A stretch of DNA of 64,000 nucleotides, taken from Treponema ruminis (GTDB taxonomy: Bacteria > Spirochaetota > Spirochaetia > Treponematales > Treponemataceae). The stretch spans positions 1,736,001 through 1,800,000 of the forward strand of contig CP031518.1 in assembly GCA_017161305.1 (NCBI GenBank), read 5' to 3'. Made by a program: the position numbers and the translations under genes. The notes under the pieces are model-generated. The model saw nothing but the letters and a program-made list of their open reading frames with translations, made no database searches and had not been told where the DNA came from. Positions 9,100 to 17,573 of the stretch are shown here, one piece after another; within the stretch, counting starts at the first letter, position 1; every line of letters starts with the position of its first letter.

Positions 9100-12000
9100 T
9101 AGAAATGCTCCAGGTTTTGTCGTCAGCTTCAACAGAAGAAGACTTGTCAAGTTTTTCCTTCCATTCTTCGACGACAGCCAGAGTTTCGCCTGTTACGAAA
9201 TCCTTGAATTTTGCAAATGCGTCCTTCAAATCAGAGTCGCCTGAAACGAAGAGCTTGATTCGGTCAGTGACTTCGAAACCGCTCTCCTTTCGGAGGTTCT
9301 GGATTCCGCGGATAAGGTCACGGACATAGCCCTCTTTTTTGAGCTCGTCTGTAACTTTTGTATCAAGACCAACAGTGAGCGTACCGTCATTTACAACCTT
9401 GAGGTCTTCCTTTTCGATTCGCTCTACGATGATTTTATCTGTGTTAAGGTCAACGCTCTGACCGTCAACATCGACTGAAACTTTTTTGCCGTTGAGGATG
9501 TCAGCAATTGCCTCGTTTTTAAGCTCGACGATTTTTGCTGCGGCAGCCTTCATTTTTGCACCAAGTTCCTTTCCGAGAACCTTGAAGTTAGCCTTTGCCT
9601 TGTATTCAACAAGTTCATCCTCGCGCTCATGGAAGATTACATCCTTAACGTTAAGTTCTTCGCGGATTGTGTCAATCATGCTCTCAAGAACCTTGCGCTC
9701 CTCGGCGTTGCGTGTAACAAGCTGAGTAGAAGCCAATGGCTGGCGGTTTTTGAGGTTGAACTGATTGCGCAAGCTTCGTCCCATTGAAACGGCTTTCTGA
9801 ACAGTGTCCATGCGGAACTCAAGTTTTTCGTCGCGGAGGGCAGCGTTGTAAAGCGGGAAGTCAACCAGGTGAACTGACTCAGCGTCTTTCTCAGTGCGCA
9901 GGTTCTGCCACATGCTTTCTGTGATGAAAGGAATGAAAGGAGCTGCAACCATTGAGAATGATTTGAGTGCATAGTAAAGTGACTCGTATGCCTCTGATTT
10001 GTCGCTGTCGTTCTCGCTCTTCCAGAAGCGGCGTCGAGAGCGGCGGATATACCAGTTATTGAGCTGGTCGATGAAGTTGATGAGAGGATCGATTGCCGAG
10101 CTCAGGTCATAGTCGTCCAAAGCCTCGGTGACATCCTTAATCATTTTCTGTGTGATTGAGACAATCCATGCATCAAGAGGATTTGAAGGCTTGAGACCGT
10201 CAAAAACGCTTCCTTTTGCAGTGTAATTGTCGATATTTGCGTAAGTTACGAAGAATGAATATCCGCTCCAGAGAGGAATGAGGATATTCTTGAGGACTTC
10301 GCGAACTCCGTTGTCTGAGTAGCGGAGGTCGTCTGCCTTAACTACAGCTGAGTGTGTGAGGAAGAGGCGGAGTGCGTCGGCACCAAACTGATTGATTGCC
10401 TCAACCGGGTCAGTGTAGTTTCGGAGTGACTTAGACATCTTGCGGCCGTCTTCTGCAAGTACAAGACCGTTTACGATACAGTTCTTGAATGCAGGAGCAT
10501 CGAAAAGCTCTGCGGCAAGAATTGTAAGCGTGTAGAACCAGCCTCGTGTCTGATCCAGGCCCTCTGAGATGAAGTCAGCAGGGAAATGCTTTTCAAAATA
10601 TTCTTTGTTTTCAAACGGATAGTGCTGCTGAGCGTAAGGCATAGAACCAGACTCGAACCAACAGTCAAAGACTTCCGGGATTCGGTGCATTGTTCCGCCG
10701 CACTTACATTTGATTGTTACTTTGTCAACGAACTGCTTGTGAAGGTCGTCCAGGTCGACTCCGCTCTTTTCCTTGAGCTCGGCACGGCTTCCGATACAGA
10801 TTTTCTCGCCGCAGTCGTCACAACGCCAGATTGGGATCGGGTTACCCCAGTAGCGGTTTCGGCTGATTGCCCAGTCACGGCTTCCTGCGAGCCATTTTCC
10901 GAAGCGGCCTTCCTTGATGTGGGCTGGCTGCCATTTAATCTGACTGTTTGCCTTGAGAAGGCGTTCGTGCTGGTCAGCAACTTTTACGAACCATGAGCCG
11001 ATTCCGCGGTAAATGAGAGGAGAACCACAGCGCCAGCAGTGAGGGTACTGGTGATTTACAGTCTCACGCTTAACGAGCTTGCCCTCTTTCTTGAGGCGGT
11101 CCATGATGTCCTTGTCGGCATCCTTTACGAAAACGCCCGCATAGTCAGAAACTTCTTTTGTAAAGCGGCACTCAGCGTCGATTGGCTCAACAAAAGGAAC
11201 TCCGCTACCAGCGAATACTTTGCTGTCGTCCTCACCAAATGCCGGTGCGATATGAACGATACCAGTACCGTCTTCGGTTGAGACATAATCTGCGTTCATG
11301 AGGCGGAATGCACCCTTCTCACACTTCTGTCCGCTCTGTTTTTCACACTCGGCAGCATCCTTGAGATTTGCAAAATATGGGAAAAGAGGCTCGTACTCTG
11401 CGCCAAGGAATTCAGCACCCTTGTGGCGGTAAATGATTTCGTAGTCCTCTGCGTTCTTGTAGTAAGAAGCAAGGCGGGCTTCAGCGAGAATGTAGTAGTC
11501 GCCTGAAGACTTGTCCAAAATCTTTACATAGTCAATCTCAGGACCCATACAGAGGCCGAGGTTTGAAGGCAAAGTCCATGGAGTTGTTGTCCATGCAAGG
11601 AAATATGTCTTTCCGTTGGTCATTTCGTCGTCTTTGAATGCAGACGGAGCCTTTGTAACCTTGAAACGGATTGTGATTGCAGGATCCTGCTTTTCTTTGT
11701 AGCCCTGAGCAAGCTCGTGAGTTGAAAGGACTGTAGCACAGCGAGGGCAGTAAGGCAAAATGTACTTGCCCTCGTAAATCATGCCCTTGTCCCACAAAGA
11801 CTTGGCAACCCACCAGATAGTCTCCATGAAGTCAGGGTTCATGGTTTTGTAGTCATTGTCAAAATCGACCCAGCGGCCCATGCGGGTAATGGTTTTTCGC
11901 CATTCGCCGGTGTATTTAAGAACAGAAGCACGGCATTTGTCGTTGAAATTTGCAACACCGTATTCTTCAATCTCGTGCTTAGAGTTGATTCCAAGCTCTT

Positions 12001-12292
12001 TTTCGATAAGGTTTTCTACAGGCAAACCGTGGCAGTCCCAGCCGAAGCGACGCTCGACTTTTTTGCCCTTCATTGTCTGGTAACGCGGAATTATGTCTTT
12101 AATTGTTGATGGAATGAAGTGACCGAAGTGTGGCAGACCTGTAGCAAAAGGTGGTCCGTCAAAGAAAATGAACTCCTCACAGCCTTCACGCTGTGAAACC
12201 GATTTTTTGAAAGTGTCGTTCTTCTTCCAGAACTCTAAAACTTCTTCTTCCTGCTTTGGAAAATCTACCTTAGCATCAACTGACTTGTACAC
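9086..12292 (-). CDS. ileS: Isoleucine--tRNA ligase, eukaryote-like (type 2) form
   Basis: A 1068-residue class I aminoacyl-tRNA synthetase that charges tRNA-Ile. The HIGH motif appears as PHFGH near residue 55, inside a GLPHFGHFIPSTIKD block, followed by FGWDCHGLPVE. The KMSKS motif (GRKMSKSLRN) is near residue 620, and the editing domain lies between. The length and the extended C-terminal region match the eukaryote-like IleRS type found in spirochaetes, chlamydiae and some other bacteria, which in several species is naturally less sensitive to mupirocin. The start is GTG at 12292 with a GAGG box seven bases upstream; no ATG lies nearby in frame. No T-box leader is visible in the 220 bp upstream. 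Confidence 0.97.
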   Translation of the reverse strand: MYKSVDAKVDFPKQEEEVLEFWKKNDTFKKSVSQREGCEEFIFFDGPPFATGLPHFGHFIPSTIKDIIPRYQTMKGKKVERRFGWDCHGLPVENLIEKELGINSKHEIEEYGVANFNDKCRASVLKYTGEWRKTITRMGRWVDFDNDYKTMNPDFMETIWWVAKSLWDKGMIYEGKYILPYCPRCATVLSTHELAQGYKEKQDPAITIRFKVTKAPSAFKDDEMTNGKTYFLAWTTTPWTLPSNLGLCMGPEIDYVKILDKSSGDYYILAEARLASYYKNAEDYEIIYRHKGAEFLGAEYEPLFPYFANLKDAAECEKQSGQKCEKGAFRLMNADYVSTEDGTGIVHIAPAFGEDDSKVFAGSGVPFVEPIDAECRFTKEVSDYAGVFVKDADKDIMDRLKKEGKLVKRETVNHQYPHCWRCGSPLIYRGIGSWFVKVADQHERLLKANSQIKWQPAHIKEGRFGKWLAGSRDWAISRNRYWGNPIPIWRCDDCGEKICIGSRAELKEKSGVDLDDLHKQFVDKVTIKCKCGGTMHRIPEVFDCWFESGSMPYAQQHYPFENKEYFEKHFPADFISEGLDQTRGWFYTLTILAAELFDAPAFKNCIVNGLVLAEDGRKMSKSLRNYTDPVEAINQFGADALRLFLTHSAVVKADDLRYSDNGVREVLKNILIPLWSGYSFFVTYANIDNYTAKGSVFDGLKPSNPLDAWIVSITQKMIKDVTEALDDYDLSSAIDPLINFIDQLNNWYIRRSRRRFWKSENDSDKSEAYESLYYALKSFSMVAAPFIPFITESMWQNLRTEKDAESVHLVDFPLYNAALRDEKLEFRMDTVQKAVSMGRSLRNQFNLKNRQPLASTQLVTRNAEERKVLESMIDTIREELNVKDVIFHEREDELVEYKAKANFKVLGKELGAKMKAAAAKIVELKNEAIADILNGKKVSVDVDGQSVDLNTDKIIVERIEKEDLKVVNDGTLTVGLDTKVTDELKKEGYVRDLIRGIQNLRKESGFEVTDRIKLFVSGDSDLKDAFAKFKDFVTGETLAVVEEWKEKLDKSSSVEADDKTWSISIEKA

Positions 12293-12366
12293 AATTATTC
12301 CTCGTAAAGTGAAAATATTTGGGAATAATTATAATAAATTTTAATAGAAGAATCTATAGTTGCCTA

Positions 12367-13071
12367 TTAATAGACTCTCTCGCCAAAAATCGCAGTTCCG
12401 ATCCTAACGATTGTAGAACCTTCCTCAATCGCAATATCGTAGTCCCCGCTCATTCCCATCGAAAGCTCGCACAAATCAAGAGCAGGGAAAGTTTTCTGGA
12501 ACTTTTCACGCAATTCTCTGAGTGTCACGAAGGATTTTCGAACCAGTTCTTTGTCCTCGGTAAAGGGAGCCATCGTCATAAAGCCTTTTGGAGTAATGTG
12601 CGGGAAGTCGCCTTTGGCACAACGTTCAATTGCAAGAGTCAAATCTTCTTCGCTCGTAAAGCCCGCCTTGCTGTCTTCGCCAGTGTGGACTTCAAAAAGG
12701 ACCTCGATGCTCTTGTTGATTTTTGCGGCCTGTTTTTCAATCTCTTCGAGCAATTCGATTCGGTCAACGCTTTCGATGCAGCTTGCGATGCGCACGGCTT
12801 CTTTGACTTTGTTACGCTGGAGAGAGCCGATTATGTGAAGGTCTAGATTTATGCCCTTGGCACGGATTTCGTCGAATTTTGCAGCGGCTTCCTGGACACG
12901 GTTCTCACCAAAAAGATTCTGCCCTGCGCTGGCGGCTTCAATCACGGCCTCAGCCGGATGGAACTTGCTCACGGCAACGAGCTTTACGGTATTTTCTGCT
13001 CTGTCCGCTTTTTTTTCAATCTCACGGATTTTATTCAGTATTGTTTTTAAATTCTCTGCGATTTGTGCCAT
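12367..13071 (-). CDS. YggS-family pyridoxal phosphate-binding protein (PLP homeostasis)
   Basis: A 234-residue PLPBP/YggS/PROSC family protein, which binds pyridoxal 5'-phosphate without known catalysis and affects vitamin B6 and amino acid balance. The diagnostic LVAVSKFHPAEAV (PLP lysine in VSK) and FGENRVQEA blocks are present near residues 38-70, followed by HIIGSLQRNKVK and the C-terminal LSMGMSGDYDIAIEEGSTIV with RIGTAIFG. An upstream in-frame ATG exists at 13089, but the ATG at 13071 has a GGAGAG ribosome binding site immediately before it and gives the normal family N-terminus. The start lies just downstream of the tRNA terminator. Confidence 0.95.
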   Translation of the reverse strand: MAQIAENLKTILNKIREIEKKADRAENTVKLVAVSKFHPAEAVIEAASAGQNLFGENRVQEAAAKFDEIRAKGINLDLHIIGSLQRNKVKEAVRIASCIESVDRIELLEEIEKQAAKINKSIEVLFEVHTGEDSKAGFTSEEDLTLAIERCAKGDFPHITPKGFMTMAPFTEDKELVRKSFVTLRELREKFQKTFPALDLCELSMGMSGDYDIAIEEGSTIVRIGTAIFGERVY

Positions 13072-13087
13072 AAAACTCTCCATATAC

Positions 13088-13120
13088 AAAAAAAGCCAAT
13101 CCCAAAAGTGGAACTGGCTT
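13088..13120 (-). terminator. Rho-independent terminator of tRNA-Thr
   Basis: Read on the minus strand, a hairpin with outer stem AAGCCA/TGGCTT and an inner TTCC/GGGA-type pairing is followed directly by a run of seven T. It begins four bases after the tRNA 3' end and stops 17 bp before the YggS start, so the tRNA is probably a separate transcript. Confidence 0.8.
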
Positions 13121-13123
13121 GAA

Positions 13124-13196
13124 AGCTGCTTGTAGGACTTGGACCCACGACCCCGAGATTACAAATCACGTGCTCTACCAACTGAGCTAAAGCAGC
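13124..13196 (-). tRNA. tRNA-Thr (anticodon TGT)
   Basis: A 73-base cloverleaf fits without gaps: acceptor GCTGCTT/AAGCAGC, D arm GCTC-AGTTGGTA-GAGC, anticodon arm CGTGA-TTTGTAA-TCTCG, T arm GTGGG-TCCAAGT-CCTAC, discriminator T, CCA not encoded. The anticodon TGT reads ACA and other Thr codons. Two positions are unusual: a T-T mismatch in the anticodon stem (29-41) and C instead of the near-universal T at position 55 of the T loop. The rest is canonical and it has its own terminator, so I call it functional. Confidence 0.93.
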
Positions 13197-13233
13197 AAAT
13201 GTGACGGTATTGTACAAATTACCCGCGATTATG

Positions 13234-15192
13234 TCAAGCCTTAAAAATCATATTTATCTCTTTTTTGTACAATTTGTTGATTTTATGCCTCATGAGCTCC
13301 TGCTTGGCATTGATTTCGCGGTTAAGCTCGAAACTTTCCTTCAACAAGGCAAATTTAAAGATTCGCTCGCATGTTCGGAATCCTGTTTTTGCGTTGTCCA
13401 GAGTGTCGATTTCCGAGCGGAAGAGGTTCTGGATTTCACTTGTCTCCAAAAGACTTTCGTATGTGTCATAAACGATGTTGTTTTCTTCGGCATAAGAAAT
13501 TACATTGCTCTGGTCAGGAACGATAAGGGCGCCAACGTATTTCTGGTCCTGGCCGACTACGACAGTGCGCTCGACATAAGGACTTGCATTGATAGCCTTT
13601 TCGATAACGGCAGGTTCGATGTTTTCACCGCCAAGAAGAACGATTGTGTCCTTTGCTCGTCCTACGATTTTAAGCTCGTGGTCGCATGAAATCATTCCAA
13701 GGTCACCGGTGTTGAGCCAGCCGTCTTTGTCGATTACGGCATCGGTCAAATCCTGACGTTTGTAGTAGCCCTTCATGATCTGGCGGCCCTTTACGAGAAC
13801 CAAACCGCGTTTTCCAGGCTTCAAAGGCTTTCCGTCAACAATCTGACCGTCTTTTTCTGCCACGATTTTAAGGTCGAAGCTTGGAAAAATCCAGCCGACA
13901 TTGTTGTTTCGAGGGCGTTTTGAGTTGCGGACTGAAATTACCGGTGCAGTTTCAGTCATGCCGTAACCTTCAAGCAGACGGAAGCCGATTGCGTTGAAAA
14001 AATCCTCTGTCTCAGGCTGCAGAGCTCCGCCGCCTGAAATAGCCGCACGGAATTTTCCGCCGAACTTCTGGCGAATGCGGGAGAAAACAAACTGCTCGCC
14101 CAAAACATGTGACGGCCACAAAAGGACGAAGGGGAAAAATCCTGTTACATAGTCGATGATGCGGGGATACCAGTGATAGCGGCACCTCAAGCCCAAAAAG
14201 CGGGCCTTTGACTTGTAGTACCAGTTTCCAAAAAGAACTGAATATTTGAAAATGAGACGGTTAAGCGCGCTCTGCTTTTTGACTTCACGGTAAATTCCCT
14301 GGGCAACGGACTCCCACAAACGCGGAACGGCATTCATCCACTGAGGCTGGACAAGCTGCATGTCAGCAATCATTACGGAAGCAATCGGTTTTGAATAAGC
14401 AAAGCCACCTTCAAGGGTAATTACCATGTAAATGAAGGCTCGCTCAAAGCTGTGCCAGATTGGAAGGACTGTGAGCCACAAATCGCCTGCCTGCATGAGG
14501 CCGAGAACGCTGCGGCAAACCTCGCACTGGGCAAGATAGTTGTCGTGGGTAAGCTGAACGCCCTTTGGAAGGCCGGTCGTACCCGAAGTGAAGATAATGG
14601 TTGCGACATCATCTTTTGAAATATTCTGCATGCCAGCTTCAATTTCCTGCCACTCTTCCTTGGTGATGGCAGTTCCCTCTGACTCAAGAATTGAATAATA
14701 AATGACTTCGATTCCCTTGGCTTTTGCTTCATCGAGGGTTTTCTGATCTGCATGGTCATAAAGAATGGCTTTTTTAAGGGTAGGAACTTCTTCGATATTT
14801 TCGAGGACTTTTTCAAGCTGGCGGGCGTTTTCAAAGAAAGAAATTTCTGCCTCAACGAAATTGAGTATAAAGCGCATCTCAACGCCCATTGAATCACAGC
14901 CTCGCGGAACGTCAATTGCTCCCAAAGAAAGAAGGGCAAAGTCAGTGATGAGCCATTCGCGGCGGTTGTCACTCATGAGGCCGATTTTATCGCCTTTTTT
15001 GACGCCCAGTTTTTTGAGGGCTGAGGCAAGCTCAATTACATGCTGATAGACCTGTGAATAGCTGTAACGGACGAACATTCCGCTCTTATTTTTGACGGCC
15101 TGCAGGGTTGTGTGCGGGCATTTATTCACTTTTGCTTTAAAAAGAAGAGGAAGGTTGCTACCAAGATTTTTCTCAAACTTCGACAAGTCCAT
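13234..15192 (-). CDS. Long-chain fatty acid--CoA ligase (AMP-binding)
   Basis: A 652-residue acyl-CoA synthetase of the long-chain FadD/FAA type, which activates fatty acids through an acyl-adenylate. The P-loop-like AMP motif IIFTSGTTGLPKGV lies near residues 197-210, EGYGMTETAPVIS near 407, and the hinge region WLNTGDLG near 480, with the catalytic lysine region in a C-terminal lid. A hydrophobic stretch (VTGFFPFVLLWP) near residue 350 is typical of membrane-associated long-chain members. It has its own promoter and an AAGGAA ribosome binding site. It is separated from the downstream tRNA by 37 bp. Likely role: activation of scavenged host fatty acids for phospholipid synthesis; this is inference from the family and lifestyle. 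Confidence 0.93.
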   Translation of the reverse strand: MDLSKFEKNLGSNLPLLFKAKVNKCPHTTLQAVKNKSGMFVRYSYSQVYQHVIELASALKKLGVKKGDKIGLMSDNRREWLITDFALLSLGAIDVPRGCDSMGVEMRFILNFVEAEISFFENARQLEKVLENIEEVPTLKKAILYDHADQKTLDEAKAKGIEVIYYSILESEGTAITKEEWQEIEAGMQNISKDDVATIIFTSGTTGLPKGVQLTHDNYLAQCEVCRSVLGLMQAGDLWLTVLPIWHSFERAFIYMVITLEGGFAYSKPIASVMIADMQLVQPQWMNAVPRLWESVAQGIYREVKKQSALNRLIFKYSVLFGNWYYKSKARFLGLRCRYHWYPRIIDYVTGFFPFVLLWPSHVLGEQFVFSRIRQKFGGKFRAAISGGGALQPETEDFFNAIGFRLLEGYGMTETAPVISVRNSKRPRNNNVGWIFPSFDLKIVAEKDGQIVDGKPLKPGKRGLVLVKGRQIMKGYYKRQDLTDAVIDKDGWLNTGDLGMISCDHELKIVGRAKDTIVLLGGENIEPAVIEKAINASPYVERTVVVGQDQKYVGALIVPDQSNVISYAEENNIVYDTYESLLETSEIQNLFRSEIDTLDNAKTGFRTCERIFKFALLKESFELNREINAKQELMRHKINKLYKKEINMIFKA

Positions 15193-15241
15193 CGGAAATT
15201 CCTTTTGGGCACAAAAATGCCATTCATTTTAAGATTATTTC

Positions 15242-15269
15242 ATTATGACATTATTTGTCTTTTTGTCAA
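15242..15269 (-). promoter_or_regulatory. Sigma-70-type promoter of the acyl-CoA ligase
   Basis: On the minus strand TTGACA (15264-15269), a 16-bp spacer and CATAAT (15242-15247). The spacer and -35 include an inverted TGACA/TGTCA pair that could be an operator, but this is weak. Confidence 0.6.
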
Positions 15270-15306
15270 GATAGAGAAAATTTTTTGTTTGGAAATATAT
15301 TTTTAA

Positions 15307-16005
15307 CTAGAGGCGGATTGTCTCAACCATGTAGCGGATGGAACTTCCGTTCACGTCTGAGAGAGTCTTTTCAACTACGAAAACGAGGTTTCGTCCGCTT
15401 TTGTCAGAGAAGATTCGGTCAATCCTGTAATCAGTAACCTTTTTGCGCTTGATGTCAGGCGAGCCAACGATATTTCGGCTGATGACCTCACCGTCGCCGT
15501 TCTTCTTTTCAAGAGTGATGAAGAATGAAGAACGAAGGTTTTCTCCGCTACCCTCGCAAGTCTTTACAAGTTTTATATGGTAGAAAACGCTCTGCTCTAC
15601 TGTTGAGCCCTCAAAGTCCTTGAAAACAATTTCGCTTTCTCCGGCCTTTTTGTCATCACGAAGATACAAGAGGTTATCAACTGGAGCCGGCTTAAAGTCA
15701 TATTTCTTGAGTTTCCAGTTCGCCTTGCTGTAAAGCTCGTCGAAAACCGCCTTACCGCTCTTTGAACCTGTAGCGGCTGAAGCCTGAGTCTTAAAAACCT
15801 CACCGGCTATGAAATCATTTTTTTCAATGTCAACGGTATAAATTTCGGCATAGCCCTGAAAACTTTTGTCAGTCTTTCCATATTCTCCGAACGCATAAGT
15901 TCTGCCGTCGCTCGAAAGTCCCAAATCAACAAAAGCGGCAGCATCTCCTGCAAACAAGCTAAATCCAGCAGCAAGAAGAATTCCAGATATCAGTAGCTTT
16001 TTCAT
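15307..16005 (-). CDS. Secreted DUF2259-family protein
   Basis: A 232-residue exported protein. The start at 16005 is chosen because GGGAGG lies six bases upstream and gives a clean signal peptide (MKKLLISGILLAAGFSLFAG) cleaved near residue 20. The mature part opens with AAAFVDLGLSSDGRTYAFGEYG, the hallmark of DUF2259 proteins, which are common in spirochaetes and of unknown function. The remainder is beta-rich and suggests repeated propeller-like blades. An upstream in-frame ATG adds only four residues and lacks spacing for a ribosome binding site. It is divergently arranged from the membrane protein at 16119. Confidence 0.8.
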   Translation of the reverse strand: MKKLLISGILLAAGFSLFAGDAAAFVDLGLSSDGRTYAFGEYGKTDKSFQGYAEIYTVDIEKNDFIAGEVFKTQASAATGSKSGKAVFDELYSKANWKLKKYDFKPAPVDNLLYLRDDKKAGESEIVFKDFEGSTVEQSVFYHIKLVKTCEGSGENLRSSFFITLEKKNGDGEVISRNIVGSPDIKRKKVTDYRIDRIFSDKSGRNLVFVVEKTLSDVNGSSIRYMVETIRL

Positions 16006-16083
16006 ACGTCCTCCCAAAAATCAAAAACTGAAAATTTCAGTAAATCAGACTTCTATATTATTTTCGGCTTTTGAAATTAACTC

Positions 16084-16112
16084 TTTACATATTTTTGTCT
16101 TCCGATTAAGAT
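16084..16112 (+). promoter_or_regulatory. Promoter giving a probably leaderless mRNA
   Basis: TTTACA (16084-16089), 17-bp spacer, TAAGAT (16107-16112), then only six bases to the ATG at 16119. No ribosome binding site fits between, so transcription would begin at or next to the start codon. Confidence 0.5.
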
Positions 16113-16118
16113 TTTTAT

Positions 16119-16943
16119 ATGACATTAAAAAACCGCAACAGTTTCATACAGATTTTTCTTATTTCAAGCCTGCTGCTTTTCATTTCAATGCTTGCGACTT
16201 TAATCTATTCAATAGCCACAAAAAATATCCTCATTCCTCCGGCCTACCGTCTCCCGGCTTTTTTCAACAGTATTCCCTTTTTGAAGAACAACTTTCTAGC
16301 GGTCATGCTTTCCTTTGCCATTCTTTTTTTCTACATTCCGATTTGCTTTTTCTTCCTTATAAGATATTTTGAAAACACCCAGACCAGCGAAATCATCTTC
16401 TTCACGGGCTTTTTAATCGCCTGCATGGCAGAATCAGCCCGCTTTGTTTCCATTTGCCTGGGGCTCTGGCAGTCATTTTCCAACATTTTGATTTTCGCAG
16501 GCAAGGTCGTTCTTTTTGGCCGAACACTTGCCCCCTTAAGTTTTTTGTGCGCCGCTCTTTTCAGCGAGACAAGCCAAAGGCAGGACGTTGAACGCAATTA
16601 CATCATCATGATGACGGCTTCGGTCGTTTTTGCGGCAATCATTCCAATGAATACGGCAAGAATCGCTTCCACAGGTCTTGTAACGGAAGGCTTTATGATT
16701 CTGATTAATATTTTCAGGCTTCTGCTTTTCGTCACGACCACCCTTTCATTTTGGGTTCAGGGAATAAAAAAGAACAGTCTTGAGCACAAGCACCTGTCTT
16801 CGTCATCATTTCTTCTGATTTTAGGCTATTCGATGATTGTAAGCTGTGACACCTTTGTTTTTCTTGTCTTGGGTTCGCTTGCCTTAGTTCTTGGAAGTTA
16901 CCGCTACCTCTATTTTATTCATAAGATGTACATGTGGAGCTGA
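16119..16943 (+). CDS. Polytopic membrane protein, unknown
   Basis: A 274-residue integral membrane protein with seven or eight hydrophobic segments (roughly residues 10-33, 54-78, 89-112, 120-140, 155-175, 190-215, 228-260). The short N-terminal tail is basic and the C-terminus ends YFIHKMYMWS. No catalytic or transport signature is seen, and there is no attached output domain. It resembles the seven-helix receptor modules that precede signalling domains, but here it stands alone. It is monocistronic and faces the lipid-kinase gene tail to tail with a 15-bp gap. Confidence 0.75.
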   Translation: MTLKNRNSFIQIFLISSLLLFISMLATLIYSIATKNILIPPAYRLPAFFNSIPFLKNNFLAVMLSFAILFFYIPICFFFLIRYFENTQTSEIIFFTGFLIACMAESARFVSICLGLWQSFSNILIFAGKVVLFGRTLAPLSFLCAALFSETSQRQDVERNYIIMMTASVVFAAIIPMNTARIASTGLVTEGFMILINIFRLLLFVTTTLSFWVQGIKKNSLEHKHLSSSSFLLILGYSMIVSCDTFVFLVLGSLALVLGSYRYLYFIHKMYMWS

Positions 16944-16958
16944 TTTTTAATTAAAAGG

Positions 16959-17573
16959 CTAAAAATAAGTTACGATTCCGCCAAGGAAAATCGGAATAAT
17001 CAGATTGTCAAAATCTTTGAGGGGAAGGACTTCAATCAGGGCACCCAGGGTTGCCACAAGAAGCGACATCTGGCAGTTATCAGTCACTAAGAATGTTGAT
17101 GAAAAAATAGCCGCAAAGCAAGTTAGGCTTCCCTCAACAGTTTTACCGTGGGTATAGGGCACGTGGATTTTTCCAAAAGACTTTCCTGCAAGGCTTGCAA
17201 GTCCATCTCCAAAGGCCAGGGCGAGAATGCCGACACTGGCAGCCTTTTCATCCCATAAAAGGGCAGCCGCAATGATTCCGGCAACCAGAGTCACAGGCCC
17301 AAGCACGAATTTATTTTCATCACGCTTACGGGCAGCGGCGGCAGTTATGTCAGATACGAGGGGGATTTCATGTCCGTTTGAGCGGAGGCTTTCTGCGATA
17401 ATGTAAAGGACTCCGGCCGCACAAAGGCAGAGGATGGCCGGAACCCGGGCAAAATGCATGAAAAGTGGAACAAATGCCGTACAGATATGAATTGTCTTTC
17501 GGAAAAACTCTTTTCGAAGCGAAGTGAGCTGATTCTTTAATTCAATTCCTATCTGATAGCAAAAATACTTCAT
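16959..17573 (-). CDS. DGK1/SEC59/VTE5-like CTP-dependent lipid kinase
   Basis: A 204-residue membrane protein with about five to six hydrophobic helices. It has the N-terminal FFRKTIHI motif and the central GPVTLVAG ... ALAFGDGLASLAGKSFGK ... THGKTVEGSLTCF blocks shared by the dolichol kinase, yeast diacylglycerol kinase DGK1 and phytol kinase families, all of which use CTP. Bacterial members are often labelled phosphatidate cytidylyltransferase, but the motif order fits the kinase branch better. A prenol or diacylglycerol substrate is plausible; which one cannot be decided from sequence. The ATG overlaps the stop of the large upstream TPR gene (TAATG), so the two are coupled. Confidence 0.75.
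   Translation of the reverse strand: MKYFCYQIGIELKNQLTSLRKEFFRKTIHICTAFVPLFMHFARVPAILCLCAAGVLYIIAESLRSNGHEIPLVSDITAAAARKRDENKFVLGPVTLVAGIIAAALLWDEKAASVGILALAFGDGLASLAGKSFGKIHVPYTHGKTVEGSLTCFAAIFSSTFLVTDNCQMSLLVATLGALIEVLPLKDFDNLIIPIFLGGIVTYF

Noticed and set aside
12293..12366. T-box or riboswitch before ileS
   Set aside because: The gap is 74 bp and AT-rich, with no stem-loop series or T-box sequence.
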